Shown piece after piece: positions 26,514 through 35,968 of a stretch of DNA of 36,650 nucleotides; position 1 is the first letter of the stretch, and each line of letters opens with the position of its first letter. Made by a program: the position numbers and the translations under genes. Under the pieces are notes generated by a model. That model was given only the letters and a program-made list of their open reading frames with translations. It had not been told where the DNA came from and made no database searches. The DNA is from Streptosporangiales bacterium (GTDB taxonomy: Bacteria; Actinomycetota; Actinomycetes; Streptosporangiales; Streptosporangiaceae). The DNA lies in contig JADGPC010000103.1 of assembly GCA_017882645.1 (NCBI GenBank), forward strand, positions 1-36,650. The letters run 5' to 3'.

Positions 26514-27479
26514 TCAGCGGCGGTCCTGAGCCTGCGGGTGCTCGCGCTCCCGCTGCCGCTCGCGCAGTCGCTCGCGCTGCGGGACGATCGTGTACCTGGG
26601 GTCGGCGGCCGAATCCAGGCCAGCATGGAAGATTCCCCACCGGGTCGCCGCCGAGGCCGCGAGCAGCGTCGCGCCGGATACCGCGCCGGCCAGCCGGCTG
26701 CGCCGCGCCAGCATCGAGCCGGCGGCTCCGGCCACTGACAGCACCTGGCCGGCCCGCAGGTACGCGCCGCCCCGGCCGCTCCGGTACGGCTCGGCCACCA
26801 TCCCGATCCGCCGCTTCAGCCGGCTCGACGCGGCCAGTTCCGCGGCTATCCCGAAGATCGCCAGGTACCTGGCCGGGTCGGACTGGTCGGCCGGAGCGGC
26901 CAGCAGGCCGAGTCCGCCTGCCGCGGTGGCCGCCGACCCCGCGAAGACGAAAGGAAGCTCCGGGTAACCCTCGTGCCAGGCCGGCACGGCCGTGTCGCTG
27001 ATGAGCGCCGCCGTGTAGGCGGCTACGCCCGGCCCGAGCAGCGCCGCCCCGGCGGTAGCGGCGGCCCCGATCCTGGGCATCCGGCCGGTTGTCGCCGAGA
27101 ACGCGGCCGCTCCGGCGGCCGGCACGTACGCGGACAGCAGCCACGAGCCGACACTGAGCGGGGAGGTGACCTTGAACACGCGCAGCATGTTGAGGAAACG
27201 CGCGGGCCGGCCGAGGTCGTGCACGAGCGCGGCCACCGACACGCAGCCAGCCCCGAAGGCGCCTGCCTTGGCGGCGCGCGCCAGGGCCGGCCGGCCCGTC
27301 ACCTGGGCACCCGCCCCGATCAGCGACGACGCGCCGGCCAGGCCGCCGAGGAAGAGGTAGCCAGGAATCTGCGGCGACTTCCAGACCGGTGCCTTGATCA
27401 CCGGCTTGCCATAGTAGGAATCGAACTGGGCCGGCGGCACCATGACCTGCTCCGCCCGCCGGCGGCGGCCGCCGCTCAC
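26514..27479 (-). CDS. NrfD/PsrC-type membrane subunit of formate dehydrogenase complex
   Basis: DSYYGKPVIKAPVWKSPQIPGYLFLGGLAGASSLIGAGAQ...VHDLGRPARFLNMLRVFKVTSPLSVGSWLLSAY. Confidence 0.88.
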   Translation of the reverse strand: MSGGRRRRAEQVMVPPAQFDSYYGKPVIKAPVWKSPQIPGYLFLGGLAGASSLIGAGAQVTGRPALARAAKAGAFGAGCVSVAALVHDLGRPARFLNMLRVFKVTSPLSVGSWLLSAYVPAAGAAAFSATTGRMPRIGAAATAGAALLGPGVAAYTAALISDTAVPAWHEGYPELPFVFAGSAATAAGGLGLLAAPADQSDPARYLAIFGIAAELAASSRLKRRIGMVAEPYRSGRGGAYLRAGQVLSVAGAAGSMLARRSRLAGAVSGATLLAASAATRWGIFHAGLDSAADPRYTIVPQRERLRERQREREHPQAQDRR

Positions 27480-28333
27480 CTGCGCCGCCCCGAGGCCGCG
27501 AACGCGGCTGCCGCGCCCGCGGCGAGCATGGCCGCCGCGGCAGCGGCGTGCCGCCAGATCGACGGCAGGTCCCTGGTCGTGACCACCGGGTCGGGCGGCA
27601 GCCCGTAGACCTCAGGCTCATCAAGCAGCAGGAAGAACGCGCCGTCCCCGCCGACACCGTCGCCGGGATCCGCGCCGTAGAGCCGTGCGTCACTCACCCC
27701 GGCCTCGTGCAGGTCGGCCAGCCGGCCCGCAGCCCGTTCGCGCAGCTCGTCGAGCGGGCCGAACTGGATGGACTCGGTCGGGCATGCTTTCGCGCAGGCT
27801 GGCTCGAGCCCGGCGCCGAGCCGGTCGTAGCACATGGTGCACTTCCATGCCCGCCCGTCGTCCTTGCGCTGGTCGATAACGCCGTACGGGCAGGCAGGAA
27901 TGCAGTACCCGCATCCGTTGCAGACGTCCTCCTGCACGACGACGGTCCCGAACTCGGTGCGGAACAGCGCGCCGGTCGGGCAGACGTCCAGGCAGGCGGC
28001 GTGCGTGCAGTGCTTGCAGACATCAGAGGACATCAGCCAGCGGAATTCGCCGCCGTCGCCCGTCCCGGCTGGCCCGTTCTCGGCTAGCACCGTCCGGGCT
28101 GGCCTGCGCTGCTCGATGAAGGCCACGTGCCGCCAGGTGTCCGCGCCGAGCCCGACCGAGTTGTCATAGGACATGCCGGTCAGCAGCAGGCCATCCTCCG
28201 GTACGTGATTCCACTCCTTGCAGGCCACCTCGCAGGCCTTGCAGCCGATGCAGACCGAGGTGTCGGTGAAGAAGCCCAGCCGCGGCTGCTGCTCCGCCTG
28301 GCCGGAGCTGGCGGTGGCCTCGGGATCGCTCAT
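27476..28333 (-). CDS. Formate dehydrogenase beta subunit, 4Fe-4S ferredoxin type with C-terminal TM
   Basis: CIGCKACEVACKEW, CKHCTHAACLDVCPTGAL, CNGCGYCIPACPYGV, CTMCYDRLGAGLEPACAKACPTESI. Confidence 0.9.
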   Translation of the reverse strand: MSDPEATASSGQAEQQPRLGFFTDTSVCIGCKACEVACKEWNHVPEDGLLLTGMSYDNSVGLGADTWRHVAFIEQRRPARTVLAENGPAGTGDGGEFRWLMSSDVCKHCTHAACLDVCPTGALFRTEFGTVVVQEDVCNGCGYCIPACPYGVIDQRKDDGRAWKCTMCYDRLGAGLEPACAKACPTESIQFGPLDELRERAAGRLADLHEAGVSDARLYGADPGDGVGGDGAFFLLLDEPEVYGLPPDPVVTTRDLPSIWRHAAAAAAMLAAGAAAAFAASGRRR

Positions 28334-31300
28334 AGTCCCATCCCCGTCTGATCGGTAATGCCCGCTCGCGCCTGGTACTGCCGGACCAGCTCCAGCCTGG
28401 CCGGCCCGCGCGGCCGCCGGCCCGGCCTGATGTCACAGGCGAAGGCCTTGACTTCCTGGATGTGAACGTTCGGGTCGAGGCTCAGCGCGGTCAGGTCGTT
28501 GGCCGAGTCTCCGGTGGTGCAGCCGTTGCTGCCCCAGTGGTAGGGCAGGCCTACCTGATGAAGCGTCCGGCCCTGCACGGTCAGCGGCCTGATCCGCTCG
28601 GTGACCAGTACCCGGGCCTCGATCGCCGCCCGCGCGCTGACGATCGTCGCCCAGCCCAGATGCTCGAGCCCGCGCTCGGCTGCCAGCTGGGGCGATACCT
28701 CGCAGAAGAACTCGGGCTGCAGCTCCGACAGGTACGGCAGGAACCGCGACATCCCGCCCGCGGTGTGGTGCTCGGTCAGCCGGTAGGTCGTCGTCACATA
28801 AGGGAACACATCAGAGCCGGGCTCGTCGCCGCTGGGCTGAAGCCGGTTGTGCTTGTTCCGGAACACCGTCACCTGGCGGACCGGGTTGCGCTGCTGGCCG
28901 TAGAGCAGGTTGCGGAACGGCGAGTCCTGCGGCTCGTAGTGGGTGGGCAGCGGTCCGTCGGTCAGCCCGGCCGGCGCGAACAGCCAGGCTTTACCGTCGG
29001 CCTGCATGATGAAGGGGTCGATTCCGGAGATCGCGTCCACCCCGGTGGCGTCATCGGGCGGCCGGTACGACGGCGCCCGGTCGGGCACGAAGTCGGGGAT
29101 GTCGTGCCCTGTCCAGCTGCCGGTGTCCTGGTCCCACCAGATCAGGGCCTTGCGCTCGCTCCAGGGCTTGCCGTCAGGATCGGCCGAAGCGCGGTTGTAG
29201 AGCACCCGGCGGTTGGCCGGCCAGGCCCAGCCCCACTCGGGCGCCACCCAGCTCTGCTCCCGTCCTGGCTTGCGGCGGGCGGCCTGATTCACGCCGTCCG
29301 CGTAGCAGCCGCAGTAGATCCAGCAGCCGCAGGCCGTGGAGCCGTCGCCGGCGAGCTGCGTATAGGCCGACAGCGGCTTGCCGTCCGCGTCCCAGCCGTT
29401 GATCTCGGCTAGCACCGCCTCGGAGTCCGGCTCGGCGGTCCGGCCCGACGTCGGATAGTCCCAGGTGAGGTCGAGGACGGGCCGGTTCATCTCATCGGCC
29501 GAGCCGGGACCTCGACCCAGCTTTTCCCTGATCTTCCGGCCGAGGTGGTAGGTGAACCACAGCTCGCTCCGCGCATCGCCGGCCGGCTCGACGGCCGTGT
29601 GGTGCCACTGCAGCATCCGCTGAGTGTTGGTGAAGCTGCCGGACTTCTCGGTATGCGCGGCGGCCGGCATGAAGAATACCTCGGTGCGGATGTCCTCGGT
29701 GCGCAGCTCGCCGCTCTCGATCTCCGGGCCGTCCAGCCACCAGGTGGCGCTCTCGATCAGCGAGAAGTCGCGGACCACGAGCCAGTCAAGGTTGGCCATG
29801 GCCAGTCGCTGCATGCGGCCGTTAGCCGACCCGACGGCCGGGTTCTCGCCGAGCAGGAAGTAGCCCTTGCAGTCGCCCGCGAGCTGGGCCAGCACGGTCT
29901 CGTAGGTACTGTGCGAGCCGGTCAGCCTGGGCAGGTAATCGAAGCAGAAGTCGGTCTCCGCCGTCGCGGCCTCGCCCCACCAGGCCTTCAGCAGGCTCAC
30001 CGTGTACGCACGCATGTTGGCCCAGAAGCCGCTGCGCACGGATTCGGCCTGCACGAAGGACTCAAGGTCCTCGCTCGAGTGGGCGTGCGGCATCGGGATA
30101 TACCCCGGCAGGAGGTCGAACAGGGTCGGTATATCGGTGGATCCCTGGATCGACGCGTGGCCGCGCAGCGCCAGGATCCCGCCCCCTGGGCGCCCGATGT
30201 TGCCGAGCAGCGTCTGCAGGATGGACGCGGTCCTGACGTACTGCACGCCGACCGTGTGCTGGGTCCAGCCGACGCTGTAGACGAGCGCGCTGGTCCGGTC
30301 CCGCCCCGAGTTCTCGGTGAGCAGCTCGCAGACCCGGCCGAAGACGTCGGCCGGCACCCCGCAGACCTGCTCCACCAGCTCAGGCGTGTAGCGGGCGAAA
30401 TGGTGCTTCAGCACCTGGAACACGCACCGGGGATGGGTCAGCGTCTCGTCCCGCCTAGGCGTCCCGGTTCCCACGTCGGCGCCGCCCGAGCCGTGCGCCT
30501 CACCGCGGGCGGCCTGCCTGACCGAGGCGCCCGCGTCGCCGGGACGGTCGTCGTATGCCAGGTCCCGCTCGCCCGAGGCGGCCTGGACCTCCATGCCTTC
30601 GTACTGCCAGGCGCGGTAGTCGTAGACGCGATGCTCGGTGTCGAGCCCGGCGAACACGCCGTCGAGGTCCTCGGTGTCGGCGTAGTCCTGGGTCAGGATC
30701 GTCGCCGCGTTGGTGTAGTTCAGCACGTACTCGCGGAAGTACTTCTCCTGGCTCAGCACGTAGTGGACGATGCCGCCGAGGAAGGCGATGTCGGTGCCCG
30801 CGCGGAGCGGCACGTGCAGGTCGGCGAGCGCGCTGGTCCTGGTGAAGCGCGGGTCGATATGCACGATCTTGGCGCCGCGTGCCTTGGCCTCCATCACCCA
30901 CTGGAATCCAACTGGATGGCACTCGGCCATGTTGGAGCCCTGGATGATGATGCAGTCGGAATTCTGCAGGTCCTGCTGGAAGGTCGTCGCGCCGCCGCGA
31001 CCGAAGCTAGTCCCCAGACCGGGAACTGTGGCGGAGTGTCAAATCCGGGCCTGGTTCTCGACCTGGATCGCGCCGAGGGCGGTAAAGAGCTTCTTGATCA
31101 GGTAATTCTCTTCGTTGTCCAGGGTCGCTCCGCCGAGGCTCGCGAAGCCGAGCGTCCGGCGGGTGCGCACGCCGTCGACATCCCACTGCCAGCCCTGGCG
31201 GCGGGCCTCGATGACCCGGTCGGCGATCATGTCCATCGCCGTCTCCAGGTCCAGGCTCTCCCACCGTGTGCCGCCTGGCGAGCGGTACAGCACCCGGTGG

Positions 31301-31605
31301 AGCCGGGCATCACCGGTGGTGAGCTGCAGGCTGGCCGAGCCTTTCGGGCACAGCCGGCCCCGGCTCACGGGCGAGTCAGGATCACCCTCGATCTGCGTCA
31401 CGCGGTCATTGCTGACGTAGACATTCTGGCCGCAGCCGACCGCGCAGTACGGGCAGACTGACTTGACGACCTGGTCCGCGGTGGCGATGCGCGGGGTCAG
31501 GCGCGCGGTCGCCGCGCTCTTGGCCGCCGGGCCGCGCCCGGTCCGGTCGGCGGTGGTCAGCTGCCGGTAGGCCGGCCAGCTCTCGATCCAGGTCCGAACG
31601 CTCAC
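28330..31605 (-). CDS. Formate dehydrogenase alpha subunit, selenoprotein with in-frame UGA(Sec) at 31039-31041
   Basis: Track ORFs 31039..31605 and 28330..30930 are in the same frame and join through a single TGA: ...VKSVCPYCAVGCGQNVYV...GAIQVENQARI-U-HSATVPGLGTSFGRGGATTFQQDLQNSDCIIIQGSNMAECHPVGFQWVMEAKARG... Molybdopterin oxidoreductase throughout; 1092 codons. Confidence 0.93.
31009..31027 (-). promoter_or_regulatory. Bacterial SECIS hairpin
   Basis: 11 nt after the UGA: AGTTCCC-GGTCT-GGGGACT, 7-bp stem (one G-T wobble), 5-nt loop beginning GGT as in E. coli fdhF/fdnG. Confidence 0.88.
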
Positions 31606-31616
31606 CCGCCCCGGAG

Positions 31617-31640
31617 TACCCCAGGTAGCCCTCCCGAAAC
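31617..31640 (-). promoter_or_regulatory. SigF/SigB-type promoter upstream of the formate dehydrogenase operon
   Basis: Minus strand GTTT-CGGGAGGGCTACCTG(15)-GGGTA, -10 ends about 11 nt before the GTG start. Confidence 0.7.
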
Positions 31641-31677
31641 GGCGTAGCGGTTACTCGCGCGCGTGGCCGCAGGTCGG

Positions 31678-31700
31678 GTTTACGGCGGCGGCCCTGGGTA
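31678..31700 (+). promoter_or_regulatory. SigF/SigB-type promoter upstream of the hemerythrin gene
   Basis: GTTT-ACGGCGGCGGCCCT(14)-GGGTA. Confidence 0.65.
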
Positions 31701-31752
31701 GCAGCCTGCGGAGCTCAATCAACGGGGATGCACATCGACGGAGGGAACAGCC

Positions 31753-32220
31753 ATGGCCGACGCGTTCAGCGTCCTGAGGCGCGATCACGAGAAGGTGGAG
31801 CGCACGCTTGCCGCTCTTGAAGACGGCCCGAACGCTGGGAGCGGTGCCGACCAGGGCGAACTGCTAGCACGGCGGAAGCTCACTCAGCAGCTCATCACCG
31901 ACGAGGCCGTTCACGAGGCCATCGAGGAGACGTATTTCTGGCCTGTGGTCAGGGACCGGATGCCGGGCGGCGGCGAGCTGGCCGACGAGGCCATCGGCCA
32001 GGAGCAGGCCGCCAAGCAGGTCCTGCACCTGCTGGAGCAGCTCGGGGCCTGGGATGACGGCTTCGAGAAGCTGCTGCGCGAGTTCATCGCGGCGGCCCGC
32101 GATCACGTGGCGTTCGAGGAGACCAAGGTGTGGCCTGGCCTGCGTGAGGTGCTGAGCACGCAGGAGATCAGCGAGCTCGGCGAGAAGCTGGCGGCGGCGA
32201 AGGAGCACGCCCAGGCGTGA
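31753..32220 (+). CDS. Hemerythrin HHE-domain protein
   Basis: VLRRDHEKVERTLAAL, EAVHEAIEETYFWPVVRD, AARDHVAFEETKVWPGLRE: H/E metal ligand pattern. Confidence 0.9.
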   Translation: MADAFSVLRRDHEKVERTLAALEDGPNAGSGADQGELLARRKLTQQLITDEAVHEAIEETYFWPVVRDRMPGGGELADEAIGQEQAAKQVLHLLEQLGAWDDGFEKLLREFIAAARDHVAFEETKVWPGLREVLSTQEISELGEKLAAAKEHAQA

Positions 32221-32222
32221 GG

Positions 32223-32273
32223 GACAACGCTGAACCCCTGCTGCTATAGCGACAGCAGGGGTTCAGCGTTGTC
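32223..32273. terminator. Hairpin, 21-bp perfect arms, 9-nt loop
   Basis: GACAACGCTGAACCCCTGCTG-ctatagcga-CAGCAGGGGTTCAGCGTTGTC directly after the hemerythrin stop. Confidence 0.85.
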
Positions 32274-32339
32274 GCAGGCCAGTTAGGCGGTGCGGTAGCG
32301 GGCTGCGTCGGGGTGCGGAAAGCGACGCCCAGGCCGGGG

Positions 32340-33279
32340 CCAGGGCTCGCGTGCCCAGCTGAACGGCACCCTGCGGTTCATCACCGAGCGGGTCCTGGCC
32401 GACGGCCCTGACCAGTGCCCGGCGTACACCGTCGCTGGCGAGGCCATCCCGGGCGAGAAGAACCTCAGGCTCCGCGGCTACCCAGGCAGCTCGGTGCGCG
32501 TCGGGAACCGGGTGAACGCCCAGTTCCAGCTGGACAGCATGGGTGAGGTGCCGCAGCTGCTCGCGGCCGCGGCCGAGCTCGGCATGCTCGGCCCTGGCGA
32601 GCTGCGGGCCGCCGAGGTGGTTGCCCGGGCCATCGAGCAGCGATGGACCAGGCCCGATGCCGGCGTATGGGAATTGCACGACGACTTCTGGACGCACTCC
32701 CGGCTCGCGTGTGTCGCCGGGCTCCGCGCTATGGCCGCCGCGACCGCGACTCACGGCGCGCGGCTCGCCGCGAACTGGAGCGGGCCGGCTGTTGCGATCA
32801 TGGCCGCTCTGGATAAGGCCGTTCACCCGACCGGATGGCAGCGCGCGGTAGCCGACGAGCTGGTCGATGCGGCGCTGCTGCCGTCCGTCGTACGGGGCGC
32901 CTTGCCCGCCGGTGACCCGCGCAGCGAGGCGACGGTAGCCGCTGTCGCCCGGGAGCTTGCTGACGACGGCTTTGTCTACCGGTTCCGCCACGACAACCGG
33001 CCGCTGCACGAGGCCGAGGGCGCCTTCCTGCTCTGCGGCTTCTGGATGGCGCTCACGGCTCACGTCCGGGGCAACGACATGGAGGCGGCGCACTGGTTCG
33101 AGCGCAACCGGGCTGCCTGCGGCCCGGCCGGACTTTACACCGAGGAGTACGACGTGCATCAGCGCCAGCTGCGCGGCAACCTGCCGCAGGCGTTCGTTCA
33201 CGCGGGCATGCTGGAGTGCGCCGTCCGGCTGTCTGGCTTCGCCAATCTGGGCGGGATCGGGTCATCGGGAGCTCAGTGA
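32340..33279 (+). pseudogene. GH15 glucoamylase/trehalase-like, 5'-truncated
   Basis: In-frame homology starts mid-protein (LNGTLRFITERVLADGPDQCPAYTVAGEAIPGEKNLRLRGYPGSSVRVGNRVNAQFQLDSMGEV...DDFWTHSRLACVAGLRAM...FRHDNRPLHEAEGAFLLCGFWMALTAHVRG...LYTEEYDVHQRQLRGNLPQAFVHAGML); in-frame TAG at 32296, no start with RBS. Confidence 0.8.
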
Positions 33280-33381
33280 GCTGCCGCATGTACGGCGCGG
33301 GCACGGGTAGCTGTCGCGTGCAAGGCAGCTCCGGCCGGACAGCTCCGGCCGAAACATCACCGATAGCGGGAGTGGTTGGTC

Positions 33382-33705
33382 ATGCCGAGAGGCTCAAGTC
33401 CGAAACGAGAGCGGCAGTACGAGCACATCAAGGACAGCGAGCGGGCGCGCGGCGAGAGCCCGAAGCGGGCGAGCCAGATCGCCGCCGCCACCGTCAACAA
33501 GGAGCGGGCCAGGTCGGGGGAGTCGAAGACGGCGAGCCGTTCGTCGACGAACGACATCTCGTCCGCGCGCCGCGGCGGGCTGCGCTCGCACAGCGGCGCC
33601 GCCGGGCCGACTTACGCGCAGCTCTACAACGAGGCACGCCAGCGCGGCATCAAGGGCCGGTCGTCAATGAACAAGTCGCAGCTGGCCCGCGCGCTGGGCC
33701 GCTGA
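33382..33705 (+). CDS. Small basic protein with C-terminal Rho-N/SAP-like motif
   Basis: MPRGSSPKRERQYEHIKDSERARGESPKRASQIAAATVNKERARSGESK...LYNEARQRGIKGRSSMNKSQLARALGR. Confidence 0.8.
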   Translation: MPRGSSPKRERQYEHIKDSERARGESPKRASQIAAATVNKERARSGESKTASRSSTNDISSARRGGLRSHSGAAGPTYAQLYNEARQRGIKGRSSMNKSQLARALGR

Positions 33706-33868
33706 CTCCGCTGACTGTGCTGACCTCGCTGGCTCCGCTGCTGCCAGGGTGCCGCTGACGGTCGGCTGGCAGGGACCGGTGATCACCGGGAGTTAATGGC
33801 CTGGGCCGCGGGGTAGGCAACGGACTTCCGGGCACATCGGAGCGAGCCAGGGAAGGACGCCGATAAGA

Positions 33869-34138
33869 ATGGCAACCACCAAGCAGGCACAGGCGGCCAG
33901 GAGCAACGTGAAGAAGGCGCAGCGGGCAGCGTCGGCCAAGAAGACGATCGCGCACCTGCCGGCGAAAACCAAGACCGCGCTTGGCAAGCAGGGAGCGGCG
34001 GTGGCCCAGCGCAAGCGGACTGGTGCCGCCGCTCCCAAGACGCGCGTGGAGCTCTACGAGATCGCCAAGCGCAAGGATCTGCCTGGCCGGTCGAAGATGG
34101 GCCGCGACGAGCTAGCCAGGAAGCTCGGCGAGCGCTGA
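33869..34138 (+). CDS. Small Lys/Ala-rich protein with C-terminal Rho-N/SAP-like motif
   Basis: MATTKQAQAARSNVKKAQRAASAKKTIAHLPAKTKTALGKQGAAVAQRKRTGAAAPKTRVELYEIAKRKDLPGRSKMGRDELARKLGER; GGGTA promoter-like element at 33811. Confidence 0.8.
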   Translation: MATTKQAQAARSNVKKAQRAASAKKTIAHLPAKTKTALGKQGAAVAQRKRTGAAAPKTRVELYEIAKRKDLPGRSKMGRDELARKLGER

Positions 34139-34147
34139 CCAGCCACG

Positions 34148-34177
34148 CCCGGGGCCGGTGAGGGCCACGGCCCCGGG
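34148..34177. terminator. Hairpin, 10-bp arms
   Basis: CCCGGGGCCG ... CGGCCCCGGG after the 34138 stop. Confidence 0.5.
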
Positions 34178-34189
34178 CCCCGGCCGGGC

Positions 34190-35968
34190 TTGGCCGGGGT
34201 CCGCCTGGATGGGAAGGTTGGCAGTGTGGCCAGGCGGGGCGAGGATGCCAGGAAGACACCGCGGCGCGGACGGACGGCTGAGGGCACGGAGCGGCGCGGC
34301 CAGGCAGCTGAGGGCGAGCAGCTCGGCCGGTACCGGGCCAAGCGCGACTTCACGCGGACGTCCGAGCCGGCCGGGGCGCCGGACGGGCCGGGGACGCAGG
34401 CGGGAGGTCAGCGCCGTTTCGTCGTGCAGCGGCACCGGGCCCGCAGGCTCCACTACGACCTGCGCTTCGAGATCGACGGCGTGCTGGTGAGCTGGGCAGT
34501 GCCGAATGGTCCCACGCTGGATCCCGCGGTCAAGCGGCTGGCCGTCCACGTCGAGGACCATCCCATCGAGTACCTGGACTTCGAGGGCGTGATCCCGTCG
34601 GGGGAGTACGGCGGCGGCGACGTCATCGTCTGGGACCTCGGCACGTGGGAGCCGCACGCCACCGACGACCCCGCCGCCGCCGTGGCTGCGGGAGAGCTGC
34701 ACGTAGATGTGACCGGCCAGAAGCTGCGGGGCCGGCTCGTGCTGGTGCGCAGCGGCGGCCGGGGGAAACCCCGGGGCCGCTCGGGCGACCGCGAGGACGG
34801 CAGCCGCGAGGCCGGGAATCGGGAGGCCGGCTCCGAGCAATGGCTCCTGCTGCACAAGGACGACGAGGACGCGGTCAAGGGCTGGGATCCTGAGCAGCAT
34901 CCGCGCTCGGTGCTCAGCGGCCGGACCAACGATGAGGTCAAGGCCGACCCCGACCGGCTCTGGCGGTCGGATCTGCCGCCCGCCCAGGCGTCGGTCGCGC
35001 TGCGGCCGCCTGCGGTCACCGGCCCGGACGAGGACGAGCTCGCCGCCCTGGACGAGCTAGGCGCCAGCGGCCGGTGGGAGGTCTACGGCCGTTCGCTACG
35101 GCTGACCAACCTGGACAAGGAGCTGTTCCCCGGCCGGGCGGGCGAGCCGCCGGTGACCAAGCGCGAGCTGATCCGCTACTCGGCCAGGATCGCGCCGGTG
35201 ATCCTGCCGTACCTCGCCGGCCGGCCGCTCAACATGCACCGCTTTCCTGGCGGGGCAGCGGAGCCGGGCTTCTGGCACAAGCAACTGCCCGAGCATGCGC
35301 CGGAGTGGGTTCCCCGCTGGGACAATCCCGAGGCAGAGCGCGGCAGGACGACGACCTACCTGGTCGTCGACGAAGCCGCTGCGCTGGTCTGGGCCGCGAA
35401 TTTCGGTGCGCTCGAATGGCACGCCTGGACCGCGACGACCGCGGACCCGCGCTCGCCGAGCTATGCGCTGATCGACATCGACCCGGGGCCGGCCACCTCC
35501 TGGGAGGACGTGCTCGTGCTGGCCAGGCTGCACAGGACGGCCCTGGAGCACGTGGGCGTGCGGGCCCGGGCCAAGGTCACTGGCCGGCGGGGCATCCAGA
35601 TCTGGATACCGGTCGAGCAGGGCCTGAGCTACGAGCAGACCCGCGGCTGGGTCGAGCAGCTGTCCAAGACGATCGGCTCCGTCGTGCCCGACCTGGTCAG
35701 CTGGAAGTGGGATGTCCGGGAGCGAGGCGGCCTGGCCCGGCTCGACTACACCCAGAACGTCAGCAACAAGACGCTCGTCGCGCCCTACAGCCCGCGGGCC
35801 GAGCCAGGGGCGCCCGTCTCCGCTCCGATTGCCTGGGAGGAACTCGACGATCCGTCCCTGCGGCCGGACGGCTTCACCGTCCGGACCATGCTGGACCGGG
35901 TGCGCAACCGAGGCGACCTGTTCAGCCCGGTGCTCGGCGCCGGCCAGCCGCTTCCGCCGCTGGGCTAG
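34190..35968 (+). CDS. LigD-like protein: 3'-phosphoesterase domain followed by LigD polymerase domain, no ligase domain
   Basis: PE: RRFVVQRHRARRLHYDLRFEIDGVLVSWAVPNGPTLDP...EYLDFEGVIPSGEYGGGDVIVWDLGTW; POL: LTNLDKELFPG...PVTKRELIRYSARIAPVILPYLAGRPLNMHRFPGG...ALIDIDPGPATSWEDV...KVTGRRGIQIWIPV...LDYTQNVSNKTLVAPYSPR. Confidence 0.9.
   Translation: MAGVRLDGKVGSVARRGEDARKTPRRGRTAEGTERRGQAAEGEQLGRYRAKRDFTRTSEPAGAPDGPGTQAGGQRRFVVQRHRARRLHYDLRFEIDGVLVSWAVPNGPTLDPAVKRLAVHVEDHPIEYLDFEGVIPSGEYGGGDVIVWDLGTWEPHATDDPAAAVAAGELHVDVTGQKLRGRLVLVRSGGRGKPRGRSGDREDGSREAGNREAGSEQWLLLHKDDEDAVKGWDPEQHPRSVLSGRTNDEVKADPDRLWRSDLPPAQASVALRPPAVTGPDEDELAALDELGASGRWEVYGRSLRLTNLDKELFPGRAGEPPVTKRELIRYSARIAPVILPYLAGRPLNMHRFPGGAAEPGFWHKQLPEHAPEWVPRWDNPEAERGRTTTYLVVDEAAALVWAANFGALEWHAWTATTADPRSPSYALIDIDPGPATSWEDVLVLARLHRTALEHVGVRARAKVTGRRGIQIWIPVEQGLSYEQTRGWVEQLSKTIGSVVPDLVSWKWDVRERGGLARLDYTQNVSNKTLVAPYSPRAEPGAPVSAPIAWEELDDPSLRPDGFTVRTMLDRVRNRGDLFSPVLGAGQPLPPLG

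Noticed and set aside
31039-31041. Nonsense mutation/pseudogene in formate dehydrogenase alpha
   Set aside because: The UGA lies exactly at the Sec site and is followed by a SECIS-like hairpin, so recoding is the better explanation.
29545-31461. 638-aa plus-strand ORF
   Set aside because: Fully antisense to formate dehydrogenase alpha; low-complexity R/G/A/V composition typical of GC-rich shadow frames.
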